64,000 nucleotides of DNA from Streptomyces scopuliridis RB72 (GCF_000718095.1 NZ_JOEI01000006.1:124001-188000), one strand, 5' to 3'. Counted from the stretch's first letter, positions 34,133 to 43,017 are shown. Translations and numbers: made by a program. Notes: generated from the sequence alone by a model not told the origin.

Positions 34133-34675
34133 ATGGAGATGCCGAGGAACGAACGGTCGCAGGAGAGCCCCCACGTCCTCGTGGTGGGACAGGACGGGAT
34201 GGCGCTCGGCGGCGGTGGAACCGACGACGGCGCGCGTGAGATTCCGGTGACGGAGATGGTCGAGCAGCCCGCGAAGGTCATGCGCATCGGCAGCATGATC
34301 AAGCAGCTTCTGGAGGAGGTGCGGGCGGCTCCCCTGGACGAGGCGAGCCGGGTACGGCTCAAGGAGATCCACGCCGGCTCGGTGAAGGAGCTGGAGGACG
34401 GGCTCGCCCCCGAACTGGTCGAGGAGCTGGAGCGGCTCTCGCTCCCCTTCACGGACGAGGCCATCCCTTCCGAGGCGGAACTGCGTATCGCGCAGGCCCA
34501 GTTGGTGGGGTGGCTGGAGGGCCTTTTCCATGGGATCCAGACGGCGCTGTTCGCCCAGCAGATGGCGGCCAGGGCCCAGCTGGAGCAGATGCGCCGCGCG
34601 CTGCCGCCGGGCTCGGTCCAGGAGGACGACGGGGAGCAGGGGCACGGCGCGATCCGTTCGGGCCCGTACCTGTAA
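34133..34675 (+). CDS. bpa: Bacterial proteasome activator Bpa/PafE
   Basis: A 180-residue protein with the highly conserved Bpa core: VTEMVEQPAKVMRIGSMIKQ, EVRAAPLDEASRVRLKEIH, ELEDGLAPELVEELERL and WLEGLFHGIQTALFAQQMAA. Bpa forms an ATP-independent dodecameric ring that opens the 20S proteasome for unfolded substrates. It docks through a C-terminal motif, which is GPYL here, close to the GQYL of mycobacteria. The start is the ATG at 34133 (MEMPRNERS); an in-frame ATG at 34124 is possible. Neither has a strong ribosome site. The proteasome genes themselves are not in the window. Confidence 0.92.
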   Translation: MEMPRNERSQESPHVLVVGQDGMALGGGGTDDGAREIPVTEMVEQPAKVMRIGSMIKQLLEEVRAAPLDEASRVRLKEIHAGSVKELEDGLAPELVEELERLSLPFTDEAIPSEAELRIAQAQLVGWLEGLFHGIQTALFAQQMAARAQLEQMRRALPPGSVQEDDGEQGHGAIRSGPYL

Positions 34676-34707
34676 TCCCCGTATCGCGCTGAATCACTCT
34701 GTCCGGC

Positions 34708-34741
34708 GCGGCCCGGCGCACCGTGCGGTGTGCCGGGCCGC
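34708..34741. terminator. Bidirectional terminator between bpa and quinone reductase gene
   Basis: GCGGCCCGGC (34708-34717) pairs perfectly with GCCGGGCCGC (34732-34741), with further pairing inside the loop. It serves two convergent genes. Confidence 0.75.
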
Positions 34742-34786
34742 GGACGTATCAGGCGCTCGCGGGCGCGATCAGCTGGTGAACGTGGT

Positions 34787-35776
34787 TCAGGCGCCCGCCG
34801 ACGTGAGCAGCAGGATCTTGCCGACGTGCGCGCTCGCCTCCAGGGCCCGGTGCGCCTCGGCCGCCTCCGCCATGGGCAGCGTCCGGTCCACGATCGGACG
34901 GACCTGACCGTCGGCGATCAGCGGCCAGACATGCTCCCGTACGGCCGCGACGATCGCCGCCTTCTCGGCCAGCGGCCGGGCGCGCAGCGAGGTCGCCGTG
35001 ATGGCCCCGCGCTTGCTCAGCAGGGCGCCCAGATTGAGTTCGGCCTTCGCCCCGCCCTGAAGACCGATCACCGCCAGCCGCCCGTTGACGGCCAGGGCCC
35101 GCACATTCCGTTCCAGATACTTCGCGCCGACGATATCGAGAATGACATCCGCGCCGGCGCCGTCCGTGGCCTTGCGGATCTCCTCCACGAAGTCCTGCTC
35201 GCGGTAGTCGATCAGGATGTCCGCGCCCAGCTCGGCGCAGCGCGCCAGCTTCTCGGGGCCGCCCGCCGTGACCGCGACCCGCGCGCCCACCGCCTTGGCC
35301 AGCTGGATCGCCATCGTGCCGATCCCGCTCGCCCCGCCGTGCAGGAGCACCGTCTCGCCCGGCCGCAGGTGAGACACCATGAAGACGTTCGACCAGACCG
35401 TGCAGGTGACCTCGGGGAGCGCCGCGGCCGAGGCCAGGTCCAGGCCCCGCGGTACGGGAAGCAGCTGCCCGGCCGGGACGGCGACCTTCTCGGCGTACCC
35501 CCCGCCGGCCAGCAGCGCGCACACCTCGTCGCCGACGGCCCAGCCCGAGACCCCCGGGCCGAGCGCGGTGATCGTGCCCGCGCACTCCAGGCCGGGGTAC
35601 GGGGAGGAGCCGGGCGGGGGATCGTAGAGGCCCTGACGTTGCAGCAGGTCCGCGCGGTTGACGGCGCTCGCCGCCACCTCGACGAGCACCTCGCCCTCGC
35701 CGGGTACGGGATCGGGCACCTCGGCCCATACAAGCGCCTCGGGGCCGCCGGGTTCCGGAATCGTGATCGCATGCAT
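34787..35776 (-). CDS. NAD(P)H:quinone oxidoreductase, zinc-free MDR family
   Basis: A 329-residue medium-chain dehydrogenase/reductase of the quinone oxidoreductase (TP53I3-like) group, cytosolic. The opening MHAITIPEPGGPEALVWAEV, the catalytic-domain motif ASAVNRADLLQRQGLYDPPP and the NADPH-binding Rossmann stretch GGASGIGTMAIQLAKAVG are diagnostic. Zinc ligands are absent, as in the family. It probably reduces quinones or enals during oxidative stress. I chose the ATG at 35774-35776; the open frame continues 15 codons upstream without family similarity. Confidence 0.9.
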   Translation of the reverse strand: MHAITIPEPGGPEALVWAEVPDPVPGEGEVLVEVAASAVNRADLLQRQGLYDPPPGSSPYPGLECAGTITALGPGVSGWAVGDEVCALLAGGGYAEKVAVPAGQLLPVPRGLDLASAAALPEVTCTVWSNVFMVSHLRPGETVLLHGGASGIGTMAIQLAKAVGARVAVTAGGPEKLARCAELGADILIDYREQDFVEEIRKATDGAGADVILDIVGAKYLERNVRALAVNGRLAVIGLQGGAKAELNLGALLSKRGAITATSLRARPLAEKAAIVAAVREHVWPLIADGQVRPIVDRTLPMAEAAEAHRALEASAHVGKILLLTSAGA

Positions 35777-35823
35777 GGCCGCGAGGCTACTCCGGCGGGG
35801 TGCGAGGCGGCCCCTGGGCACGA

Positions 35824-36903
35824 TCAGTTCGAGTAGTCCGGCGCCGAGGGGCTCTGCGCCCGGACGATGGTGATCAGACGGTCGGTCAGCTGGAGCGGGC
35901 TGGCGGCGGGGTCGTCGTACCCCATCAGCCGGTGGCCGCGCAGCACGCTCACCACGAGGTCGTCCGTCTCCCGGACGTTCCGGCCCACCTCGGCCTTTAT
36001 GACGGGGCGTTCGATGATGTCCAGGCCGCTGCCCTGCTGGATCAGATCCTCCATCACCGTGCCCGCGCTCGGGCTGAGCACGGACAGTCCCAGCAGCCGG
36101 CCGGCCGCGCTGGCGCTGGTGATGACCGCGTCGGCCCCGGACTGGCGCAGGAGCGGTGCGTTCTCCTCCTCGCGCACGGCTGCGACGATCTTCGCGGCAC
36201 GGTTGAGCTGACGTGCGGTCAGCGCCACCAGCACGGCCGTATCGTCGCGCTGAGTGGCGATGACTATCTGACGCGCCCGCTGCAACTCGGCGCGGATCAG
36301 CACATCGCTGCGGGTCGCGTCGCCGATCACGCCCACGAACCCTTCCGCGTTGGCCGCGTCGATGACCTTGCTGGACGGGTCGACGATAACGATCTGTTCC
36401 TTCTTGAGACCCGTGGCACAGAGGGTCTGCATCGCCGAGCGCCCCTTGGTGCCGAAGCCGACGATGACGGTGTGGTCACGCAAGTTGGACCTCCAGCGGT
36501 TCAGCCGCCACTCCTCCCGGGTGCGCTCCGTGAGCACTTCGAGAGTGGTACCGACCAGGATGATCAGGAAAAGCACCCGCAACGGGGTCACCAGCAGCAC
36601 ATTGGCCAGCCGCGCGCTGTCGCTGTACGGGACGATGTCGCCGTACCCCGTCGTCGAGAGCGTGACGGTCGCGTAGTAGACGGAGTCGAGGAAATCGACC
36701 GACTCATCCGAGTTGTCGTGATAGCCCACTCTGTCGATATAGACGATGAAGACCGTCAGAGCGAGGACGAACAGCGCCATCAACAGCCGTCTGGTGACCT
36801 GCCGCAGGGGCTGTACGGCCGTACGGCGCGGAAGCTTCACCCGCGCCGCGACGAGATGTTCGTCGGCGTGCCTGGCCATCGCATCATGGCCCGGAAGTTT
36901 CAC
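35824..36903 (-). CDS. Potassium channel with RCK/TrkA-N domain
   Basis: A 359-residue two-helix K+ channel subunit. The first helix is RLLMALFVLALTVFIVYI, the pore loop carries the selectivity filter TLSTTGYGD, and the second helix follows (VLFLIILVGTTLEVL). The cytoplasmic RCK part has the Rossmann motif VIVGFGTKGRSAMQTL. Four subunits should form a ligand-gated channel. I chose the GTG at 36903: it overlaps the stop of the upstream moeA-like gene (GTGA) and GGAGGG lies eight bases before it. The perfect parS palindrome occupies exactly this junction, between ribosome site and start. An in-frame ATG at 36936 would be the alternative. Confidence 0.88.
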   Translation of the reverse strand: MKLPGHDAMARHADEHLVAARVKLPRRTAVQPLRQVTRRLLMALFVLALTVFIVYIDRVGYHDNSDESVDFLDSVYYATVTLSTTGYGDIVPYSDSARLANVLLVTPLRVLFLIILVGTTLEVLTERTREEWRLNRWRSNLRDHTVIVGFGTKGRSAMQTLCATGLKKEQIVIVDPSSKVIDAANAEGFVGVIGDATRSDVLIRAELQRARQIVIATQRDDTAVLVALTARQLNRAAKIVAAVREEENAPLLRQSGADAVITSASAAGRLLGLSVLSPSAGTVMEDLIQQGSGLDIIERPVIKAEVGRNVRETDDLVVSVLRGHRLMGYDDPAASPLQLTDRLITIVRAQSPSAPDYSN

Positions 36904-36910
36904 GTGAAAC
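36897..36910. promoter_or_regulatory. parS centromere-like site, perfect palindrome
   Basis: GTTTCACGTGAAAC is the 14-bp consensus bound by ParB in Streptomyces as I know it; these sites cluster around oriC and organise chromosome segregation at sporulation. Here it overlaps the moeA-like stop codon and the channel start codon, so it also encodes residues on the minus strand. Confidence 0.93.
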
Positions 36911-38378
36911 ACCCTCCATCGACCGATGCCGCCCACGGCAGGTCGAGAACTTCCAGTTCGTCTCCGGGCCGCGCGCCGCCCGGCGGCACGACCGCGAGTC
37001 CATCGGCGGCGGCGATACCGCGCAGCATGGCGGGACCGTTGAAATGCAGCGGTACGAGACCCTCGTCATGGTGCACGAACGGCACCAGCCGGGTGTCGTA
37101 CGGGTGGCCGTGCACCGCGTCCCGCAGCGGTGCGCGATACGGGGGGCGGGGCGCCCGTCCCGCCAGCGTGCGCAACAGGGGCTCGGCGAGCGTCAGCAGC
37201 CCGGAGACCGCGGCGAGCGGGTTGCCGGGCAGCCCGACCAGATGCCGTCCCGAGGCCAGCCGGGCCAGCAGCATGGGGTGCCCGGGGCGTACGGCGACCC
37301 CGTCGACCAGCAGCTCGGCGCCCGTCTTGTGGAGCACCGGGTGGACATGGTCGACCGGTCCCGCGGCCGTACCGCCCGTGGTGAGAACGAGATCCGCTTT
37401 GGATCCGGTGACCGCGCGGCACAGCGCCTCGGCGTCGTCGCGGATCCGGCGGGTGGCGATGACGTCGGCGCCGAGCGTACGGAGCCAGGGCGCGAGCATC
37501 GGCCCCAGCGCGTCGCGGATCAGCCCGTCATGGGGCAGCCCTTCGGTGAGCAGCTCGTCACCGAGGACCAGCACCTCCACGCGCGGGCGCGGGACGGTGA
37601 GCAGCTCGTCATAGCCGGCCGCCGCCGCGAGCCCCAGGACGGCGGGGGTCACCAGGGAACCGGCGGGCAGCAGACGGTCGCCGGTCCGGCACTCCTGGCC
37701 GCGCGGCCTGATGTCCTGCCCGGGGATCACCTCGCGGTCGGCGTGGAGATGGCCGCGGCTGTCCGTACGGGCATGCTCGCTGCGGACCACCGCGGTCGTG
37801 TCGGCCGGGATACGGGCGCCGGTGGCGATCCGTACGGCCGTGCCGTCCGGGAGCGGCGCCACCGTCCCATGGCCGGCCAGGATGCCGAGGTCGTCGGCGC
37901 CCCGGCTGCCGGTCGCCCCTTTTCGTGGGGAGCCCTTGACGGGCCGCACGGACCAGGGGCCCGGCCCCGAGACCGCCCAGCCGTCCATGGCGGAGGTGTC
38001 GAACGACGGGAGATCGGTGAGGGCGGTGAGCGGCTCGGCGAGCGCCCGGCCCACGGCCCGGTCGAGGGGTACGGAGGCGGCGCGGGCGGCCGGGACCGAC
38101 GCCGCGGAGCGTGCCGCGAGGGCGCGGGCGGCGTCCCACGGCTCGGCGCGGTGCCGAGCGGTCGGGGGAGAGCCGGGGCCGTGGCCCGGTGCGGCGCTGG
38201 GGCCCGGTGCGGCGCCACGGGTCCGGTCCCGCTCCTGGCCCTCGCCCTGGTCCTGGCTGTGATGCGGGCCGTGGACCGGGCCGGTGGCCCGGTCCGGCAC
38301 ACCCCCCGCGCCCGGCTCTCTGCCGACCAGAGCCAGGGCATCGTCGAACCCGTCGACCTCGCGGTCCTGGGCCGTCAT
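36900..38378 (-). CDS. MoeA-like molybdopterin molybdotransferase
   Basis: A 492-residue protein of the MoeA family, which inserts molybdate into molybdopterin. Recognisable are LPSFDTSAMDGWAV, AVRIATGARIPADTTAVV, the molybdopterin-binding TTGGTAAGPVDHVHP and GLPGNPLAAVSGLL. The binding loop differs from the textbook TSGGVSMG. The first ~100 residues are a Pro/Ala/Arg-rich tail not found in E. coli MoeA. The ATG at 38378 overlaps the stop of the MobA-like gene (ATGA), and the stop overlaps the channel gene (GTGA), so the three are one coupled operon. Confidence 0.85.
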   Translation of the reverse strand: MTAQDREVDGFDDALALVGREPGAGGVPDRATGPVHGPHHSQDQGEGQERDRTRGAAPGPSAAPGHGPGSPPTARHRAEPWDAARALAARSAASVPAARAASVPLDRAVGRALAEPLTALTDLPSFDTSAMDGWAVSGPGPWSVRPVKGSPRKGATGSRGADDLGILAGHGTVAPLPDGTAVRIATGARIPADTTAVVRSEHARTDSRGHLHADREVIPGQDIRPRGQECRTGDRLLPAGSLVTPAVLGLAAAAGYDELLTVPRPRVEVLVLGDELLTEGLPHDGLIRDALGPMLAPWLRTLGADVIATRRIRDDAEALCRAVTGSKADLVLTTGGTAAGPVDHVHPVLHKTGAELLVDGVAVRPGHPMLLARLASGRHLVGLPGNPLAAVSGLLTLAEPLLRTLAGRAPRPPYRAPLRDAVHGHPYDTRLVPFVHHDEGLVPLHFNGPAMLRGIAAADGLAVVPPGGARPGDELEVLDLPWAASVDGGCFT

Positions 38379-39250
38379 CCGGCGTCGGCCCCCTTGACGC
38401 CCGGTCCGTCGGTGCCCTCCGTCTCGTCCGCCCAGCGCACGGCGAGCGCCGCGGCCTTGCGGGCGGCTTCGGCGACCGCTTCGGGACCGTCCCCGCCGGC
38501 CTTGGCCGCCGCGTAACCGACCAGGAAGGTCGTCAGCGGCGCGGCGGGCCTGGCGACGCCGTGCGCGGCGTCGCGGGCGAGATCGAGGAGTACATGGGTG
38601 TCGACATCCAGCTCGATGCCGAGTTCGTCCTTGACTGCGGTGATCCATTCGTCCAGCACGGTCCCATGCTCTCTGATCCTGGCCCGCGCTGTGGAGATGT
38701 CTTCCCAGGTGTCGCAGTCGAAGGAGGCGAGCGGATCAGCGTCGACCCGGGCGAGGTCGAGTTCCTCCACCAGCAGCCGGAGCGGCAGGCCGGGCAGACT
38801 GCCGTACTCGGTGGCGAGAAGGGCCAGTTCACGACGGAGCGGCTCGGCGCGGTAGGCGGCGACCAGCGGCTGGTCACGGCCTTCGGCGTCGGTGAGCAGG
38901 GCCCCCTCCCGGCCGGTTCTGTCCAGCGTCTCGATCAGGCGGCGCACCGTCGGCTCCCCCAGGAACGGCAGATCCGCGGAGAGTACGAGCACGGTGTCCG
39001 CCTCCGCGCACCGCACCCCCGCGTCGAGCGCGGCGACCGGCCCGCCGCCGGGCGGATCCTCGCGCGCCCAGCGCACCGGCCGCGCTGTGGGCCGCCTGCC
39101 GCCCACGACTACGGTGCGGGCGGCCCCTTCGCAGGCCGCCAGCACCCGGTCGAGCAGCGACCGGCCCCCGACGCGTACCCCTGGCTTGTCGGCGCCGCCG
39201 AGCCTCTTGGCGGCACCTCCGGCGAGCACGATGGCGTCATACGCGGTCAT
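38375..39250 (-). CDS. MobA-like NTP transferase fused to a DUF6457-type domain
   Basis: A 291-residue two-part protein. Residues 1-190 are a MobA-type nucleotidyltransferase (LAGGAAKRLGGADKPGV, EDPPGGGPVAALDAGV, LVLSADLPFLGEP), which would attach GMP to molybdenum cofactor. Residues ~195-275 form a helical domain (LDEWITAVKDELGIELDVD, LLDLARDAAHGVARPAAPLT, YAAAKAGGD) of the kind called DUF6457 in actinobacteria. The fusion with a MoeA-like gene directly behind supports a role in molybdenum cofactor assembly. Starts at the ATG at 39250. Confidence 0.85.
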   Translation of the reverse strand: MTAYDAIVLAGGAAKRLGGADKPGVRVGGRSLLDRVLAACEGAARTVVVGGRRPTARPVRWAREDPPGGGPVAALDAGVRCAEADTVLVLSADLPFLGEPTVRRLIETLDRTGREGALLTDAEGRDQPLVAAYRAEPLRRELALLATEYGSLPGLPLRLLVEELDLARVDADPLASFDCDTWEDISTARARIREHGTVLDEWITAVKDELGIELDVDTHVLLDLARDAAHGVARPAAPLTTFLVGYAAAKAGGDGPEAVAEAARKAAALAVRWADETEGTDGPGVKGADAG

Positions 39251-39331
39251 GGCTGAAGTATGGGCCGCGACGGCACGCCCGAAGCACCCGAGGTGGCCTG
39301 TTTTCGAGCGACCACCTCCCTAGGCCCTGAC

Positions 39332-40744
39332 CTACAGCGCGCGCAGCAGCACCGCCGGCTGTTCGACGCAGTCCGCCACGTAGCGCAGGAAACCGCCCGC
39401 CGTACCGCCGTCACAGACGCGGTGGTCGAAGGTGAGCGACAGCTGGACGACCTGACGCACGGCCAGCTCACCCTCGTACACCCATGGCTTGGGCACGATC
39501 CTGCCGATCCCGAGCATCGCCGCCTCGGGGTGGTTGATGATCGGCGTCGAGCCGTCGACCCCGAACACCCCGTAGTTGTTGAGGGTGAACGTCCCGCCGG
39601 TCAGGTCGCCCGGCGTGAGCGTGCCCGCCCTGCCCGCCTCCGTCAGCCGCGCGAACTCGGCGCTCAGCGACTCCGCGGAGCGGGCGTGCGCGTCCCGTAC
39701 GACAGGGACGACCAGGCCACGGTCGGTCTGCGCGGCGAAGCCGAGGTGCACCTCCGGCAGGCGCACGATCTCCCGCGCTGCCAGATCCACGGTGGAGTTC
39801 AGCTCGGGGTGGCGAGCGAGGGCCGCCGTGCAGATCCGGGCGAACAGGGCGATCAGCGAGATCTTGGTCCCTCCGGCCGCGTTCATCGCCGTACGCGCGG
39901 CCAGCAGTTCCGTGGCGTCCGCGTCGACCCAGCAGGTCGCGTCCGGGATCTCGTGACGGCTGCGGGTGAGCTTGTCCGCGACCGCGCCGCGTACGCCCCG
40001 CAGAGGCACCCTGGTGACGCCGGGCCGCGTGGACGGAGTGGCCTGCATGGGAGCCGGAGCCGGGGACGGAGTCTGTGTCGTGGCAGGAGCGGGGGCGGGG
40101 GTGGCGGGTGGTGCCTGTGCGGCGCCCTGGCGGATCGCCTGCTCGACATCGCACCGCAGGATCAGCCCGTCCCGCCCCGAGCCCGTCAGCTCCCGCAGAT
40201 CGAGGCCGTGCTCGCGGGCCAGCCTGCGGACCAGCGGGGAGACGACGGGGACCGCCCCGGCCGCGCCGTTCACCGGTTCACGAGCGGGCGCGGGGGCAGC
40301 GGCGGACGCGCTCATCGGCGCCCGGCGGACCCGGCGCCTGCGCGCCGCCGGAGCGCCCGTACCGTACCCGACCAGCACATTGCCCGACGTCTCGTCGGAG
40401 GCCGAAGCCGAGGTGGGGGCGGGAGCGGGGGCCGGGTCAGCAGTCGGGGCAGCGGCCTCCGGCGCGACAGCCGCCGTCGGCGCGTCGGCCGGTTCCGACG
40501 CCCCCACCGCCACCGTCAGCAGCGGCGCCCCGACAGGCAGCTCCGTGCCCTCCTCGCCGTAGCGCGCCGTCACCACACCCCCGTAGGGGCAGGGCACCTC
40601 CACCATCGCCTTGGCCGTCTCGACCTCGACCACCGGCTGATCGACGGCGACGACATCCCCCACCGACACCAGCCAGCGGACGATCTCCGCCTCGGTCAGC
40701 CCTTCCCCGAGGTCCGGCAGTTTGAATTCCAGCACCTGGGCCAT
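39332..40744 (-). CDS. bkdC2: Branched-chain alpha-keto acid dehydrogenase E2, second copy
   Basis: A 470-residue acyltransferase. The N-terminal lipoyl domain has its Lys in VETAKAMVEVP; a long Ala/Pro linker, the subunit-binding domain (PLVRRLAREHGLDLRELTGS) and the catalytic domain ending with TFDHRVCDGGTAGGFL follow. The active-site His-x3-Asp-Gly is intact. It is clearly diverged from the copy at 18557-19999 in linker and C-terminus. The ATG at 40744 shares one base with the stop of E1 beta (TGATG). Third gene of the second bkd operon. Confidence 0.93.
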   Translation of the reverse strand: MAQVLEFKLPDLGEGLTEAEIVRWLVSVGDVVAVDQPVVEVETAKAMVEVPCPYGGVVTARYGEEGTELPVGAPLLTVAVGASEPADAPTAAVAPEAAAPTADPAPAPAPTSASASDETSGNVLVGYGTGAPAARRRRVRRAPMSASAAAPAPAREPVNGAAGAVPVVSPLVRRLAREHGLDLRELTGSGRDGLILRCDVEQAIRQGAAQAPPATPAPAPATTQTPSPAPAPMQATPSTRPGVTRVPLRGVRGAVADKLTRSRHEIPDATCWVDADATELLAARTAMNAAGGTKISLIALFARICTAALARHPELNSTVDLAAREIVRLPEVHLGFAAQTDRGLVVPVVRDAHARSAESLSAEFARLTEAGRAGTLTPGDLTGGTFTLNNYGVFGVDGSTPIINHPEAAMLGIGRIVPKPWVYEGELAVRQVVQLSLTFDHRVCDGGTAGGFLRYVADCVEQPAVLLRAL

Positions 40745-41748
40745 CAGCTCTCCGTCTCCCACTGGAGTCGCGCGACCGCGTCCAGCACCCGGTCCACTCC
40801 CGGAAGATGGTGCCTCTCCAGCATGGGCGGCGGATAGGGAATGTCGAATCCGGCCACCCGCAGGACCGGCGCCTCCAGGTAGTGGAAGCAGCGCTCGGTG
40901 ACCCGGGCGGCGATCTCCCCACCCGGCCCGCCGAAGCCGGTGGACTCGTGGACCACGACCGCGCGCCCCGAACGCCGTACGGACGCCGCGACCGTCTCGT
41001 CGTCGAACGGCACCAGCGAGCGCAGATCGACGACCTCCAGGTCCCAGCCCTCGGCGCGGGCCGCCTCCGCCGCCTCCAGACAGACCGGCAGGGAAGGACC
41101 GTAGGTGATCAGCGTGGCGCTGCTGCCCCGGCGCCGGACGACGGCCCGCCCGATCGGGGCGACCTCGGCCGGCTCGTCCGGCGACCACGGGGCCTTCGAC
41201 CAGTAGAGCCGCTTCGGCTCCAGGAAGATCACCGGATCATCGGAGGCGATCGCGGCCCGAAGCAGCCCGTACGCGTCGTCGACCGTGGCGGGCGTGACGA
41301 CATGGAGGCCGGGGGTCGCCATGTAGTACGCCTCCGAGGAGTCGCTGTGGTGCTCGACCCCGCCGATCCCGCCGCCGTACGGCACCCGCACGGTGATCGG
41401 CAGCGGCATCGCGCCTCGCGTGCGGTTCCGCATCTTCGCCACATGGCTGATCAGCTGCTCGAACGACGGATAGGCGAAGGCGTCGAACTGCATCTCCACG
41501 ACGGGCCGCAGCCCGTACATCGCCATCCCGACGGCCGCCCCCAAGATGCCGGCCTCGGCGAGCGGGGTGTCCGTACAGCGGTCGTCGCCGAACTCGGCCG
41601 CGAGCCCGTCGGTGATCCGGAAGACCCCGCCGAGCGTGCCGACGTCCTCACCGAGGACATGGACGGAGGGGTCCTCGGCCATCGCGTCGCGCAGCGCGCG
41701 CCGCAGGGCCTGCGCCATGGTGGCGGGCTTCACCGCGACGGTGGTCAT
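40744..41748 (-). CDS. bkdB2: Branched-chain alpha-keto acid dehydrogenase E1 beta, second copy
   Basis: A 334-residue beta subunit with LGEDVGTLGGVFRITDGLA, DTPLAEAGILGAAVGMA, VPYGGGIGGVEHHSDSSEA and VIFLEPKRLYW. It overlaps E1 alpha by four bases (ATGA) and E2 by one base, so the operon is translated as a tightly coupled unit and the subunits should be made in equal amounts. Compared with bkdB1 the catalytic residues are the same and the surface loops differ. Confidence 0.93.
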   Translation of the reverse strand: MTTVAVKPATMAQALRRALRDAMAEDPSVHVLGEDVGTLGGVFRITDGLAAEFGDDRCTDTPLAEAGILGAAVGMAMYGLRPVVEMQFDAFAYPSFEQLISHVAKMRNRTRGAMPLPITVRVPYGGGIGGVEHHSDSSEAYYMATPGLHVVTPATVDDAYGLLRAAIASDDPVIFLEPKRLYWSKAPWSPDEPAEVAPIGRAVVRRRGSSATLITYGPSLPVCLEAAEAARAEGWDLEVVDLRSLVPFDDETVAASVRRSGRAVVVHESTGFGGPGGEIAARVTERCFHYLEAPVLRVAGFDIPYPPPMLERHHLPGVDRVLDAVARLQWETES

Positions 41749-42959
41749 CGCACCTCACCGGATCCTTCCGTGCGTCCTTCCCCGGAGCCTTCTCCCGGTT
41801 CTTCTCCGGAGCCTTCCTCGGCCGAGGCGTCCAGCTCGGCCCGGAGCTGCGCCGCCTGCTCACGCAGCTGGACGGTCTGATCCGCGTAGACATGCGTGAA
41901 GAGGTCCATGGGGTTGAGCACCGGCTCGGCGTTCATGCGGTCGCGCAGCCGCGCGGCCATCGTCTCGGCGGCCTCGGCGGCCTTCCTGATGCCGTCCTCG
42001 TCGAGCACCCCGCGCGCGGTCAGCTCGTGTTCGAGCAGCCGGAGCGGGTCGTGCGCGCGCCAGATCTCGACCTCGTCGCCGGCCCGGTAGCGCGTGGCGT
42101 CGTCGGCGTTCGTATGGGCGTCGATGCGGTACGTCACGGCCTCGACCAGCGTCGGTCCCTCGCCGCGCCCGGCACGCGCCAGGGCCTCGCCGAGGACCGT
42201 GTGCACCGCGACCACGTCGTTGCCGTCCACCAGCCGGCCCGGCATGCCATACCCGACGGCCTTGTGGGCCAGGGAGGGCGCCGCAGTCTGCTTGGCGAGC
42301 GGCACGGAGATCGCGAAGCCGTTGTTCTGGACGAGGAAGACGACCGGGACCCGCCACACGGCGGCGAAGTTCAGCGCCTCGTGGAAGTCGCCCTCGCTGG
42401 TGCCCCCGTCGCCCACGAGGGCGAGCGCGACCACATCGTCCCCCTTGAGCCGGGCCGCGTGAGCCAGGCCGACGGCGTGCGGCAGCTGGGTCGCCAGCGG
42501 TGTCGACAGCGGCGCGATCCGGTGCTCGTGCGGGTCGTAGCCGGTGTGCCAGTCGCCGCGCAGCAGCGTCAGCGCCTGCACGGGATCCAGCCCGCGCGCC
42601 ACGGCCGCGAGGGTGTCGCGGTAGCTGGGGAAGAGCCAGTCCTGCTCCCGCAGGACCAGCGCGGCGGCGATCTGGCAGGCCTCCTGTCCGGTGCTCGACG
42701 GGTAGACGGCGAGCCTGCCCTGCTTGGTCAGCGCCGTGGCCTGCGTGTTGTACCTGCGCCCGCGGACCAGCTCGGCGTAGAGCCGCAGCAGCAGGGCGGG
42801 GTCGGCCCCGGCCGCGGCGTCCGTACCCAGCACGCGGTACGGCTCGGGGTCGGGCAGCAGCGGTGCGGGGTCGGTACGCGGCCGCCACGCCGGGGGCGGG
42901 TGCGACAGGTGGCCCGCGGCACCGGGCGGTTCCTGGACCGACGTACTGCTTTCCTTCAC
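41745..42959 (-). CDS. bkdA2: Branched-chain alpha-keto acid dehydrogenase E1 alpha, second copy
   Basis: A 404-residue alpha subunit. The thiamine-diphosphate motif is LVGDGGTSEGDFHEALNFAA, followed by VFLVQNNGFAISVPLAKQT. The C-terminal tail is a Glu/Gly/Ser-rich low-complexity run (EEGSGEEPGEGSGEG). I chose the GTG at 42959 because AGGAGG lies seven bases before it; the frame continues 13 codons further without a better site. It heads the second bkd operon and is divergent from the Lrp-type bkdR. The gap holds a PaaR-like palindrome and a DnaA-box pair. Confidence 0.92.
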   Translation of the reverse strand: MKESSTSVQEPPGAAGHLSHPPPAWRPRTDPAPLLPDPEPYRVLGTDAAAGADPALLLRLYAELVRGRRYNTQATALTKQGRLAVYPSSTGQEACQIAAALVLREQDWLFPSYRDTLAAVARGLDPVQALTLLRGDWHTGYDPHEHRIAPLSTPLATQLPHAVGLAHAARLKGDDVVALALVGDGGTSEGDFHEALNFAAVWRVPVVFLVQNNGFAISVPLAKQTAAPSLAHKAVGYGMPGRLVDGNDVVAVHTVLGEALARAGRGEGPTLVEAVTYRIDAHTNADDATRYRAGDEVEIWRAHDPLRLLEHELTARGVLDEDGIRKAAEAAETMAARLRDRMNAEPVLNPMDLFTHVYADQTVQLREQAAQLRAELDASAEEGSGEEPGEGSGEGRTEGSGEVR

Positions 42960-43017
42960 GCGTGCACCTCCTCGTGGGAGCGGGTGAACGGGTGCCAAGA
43001 TGTGGCACGCCTCACCT

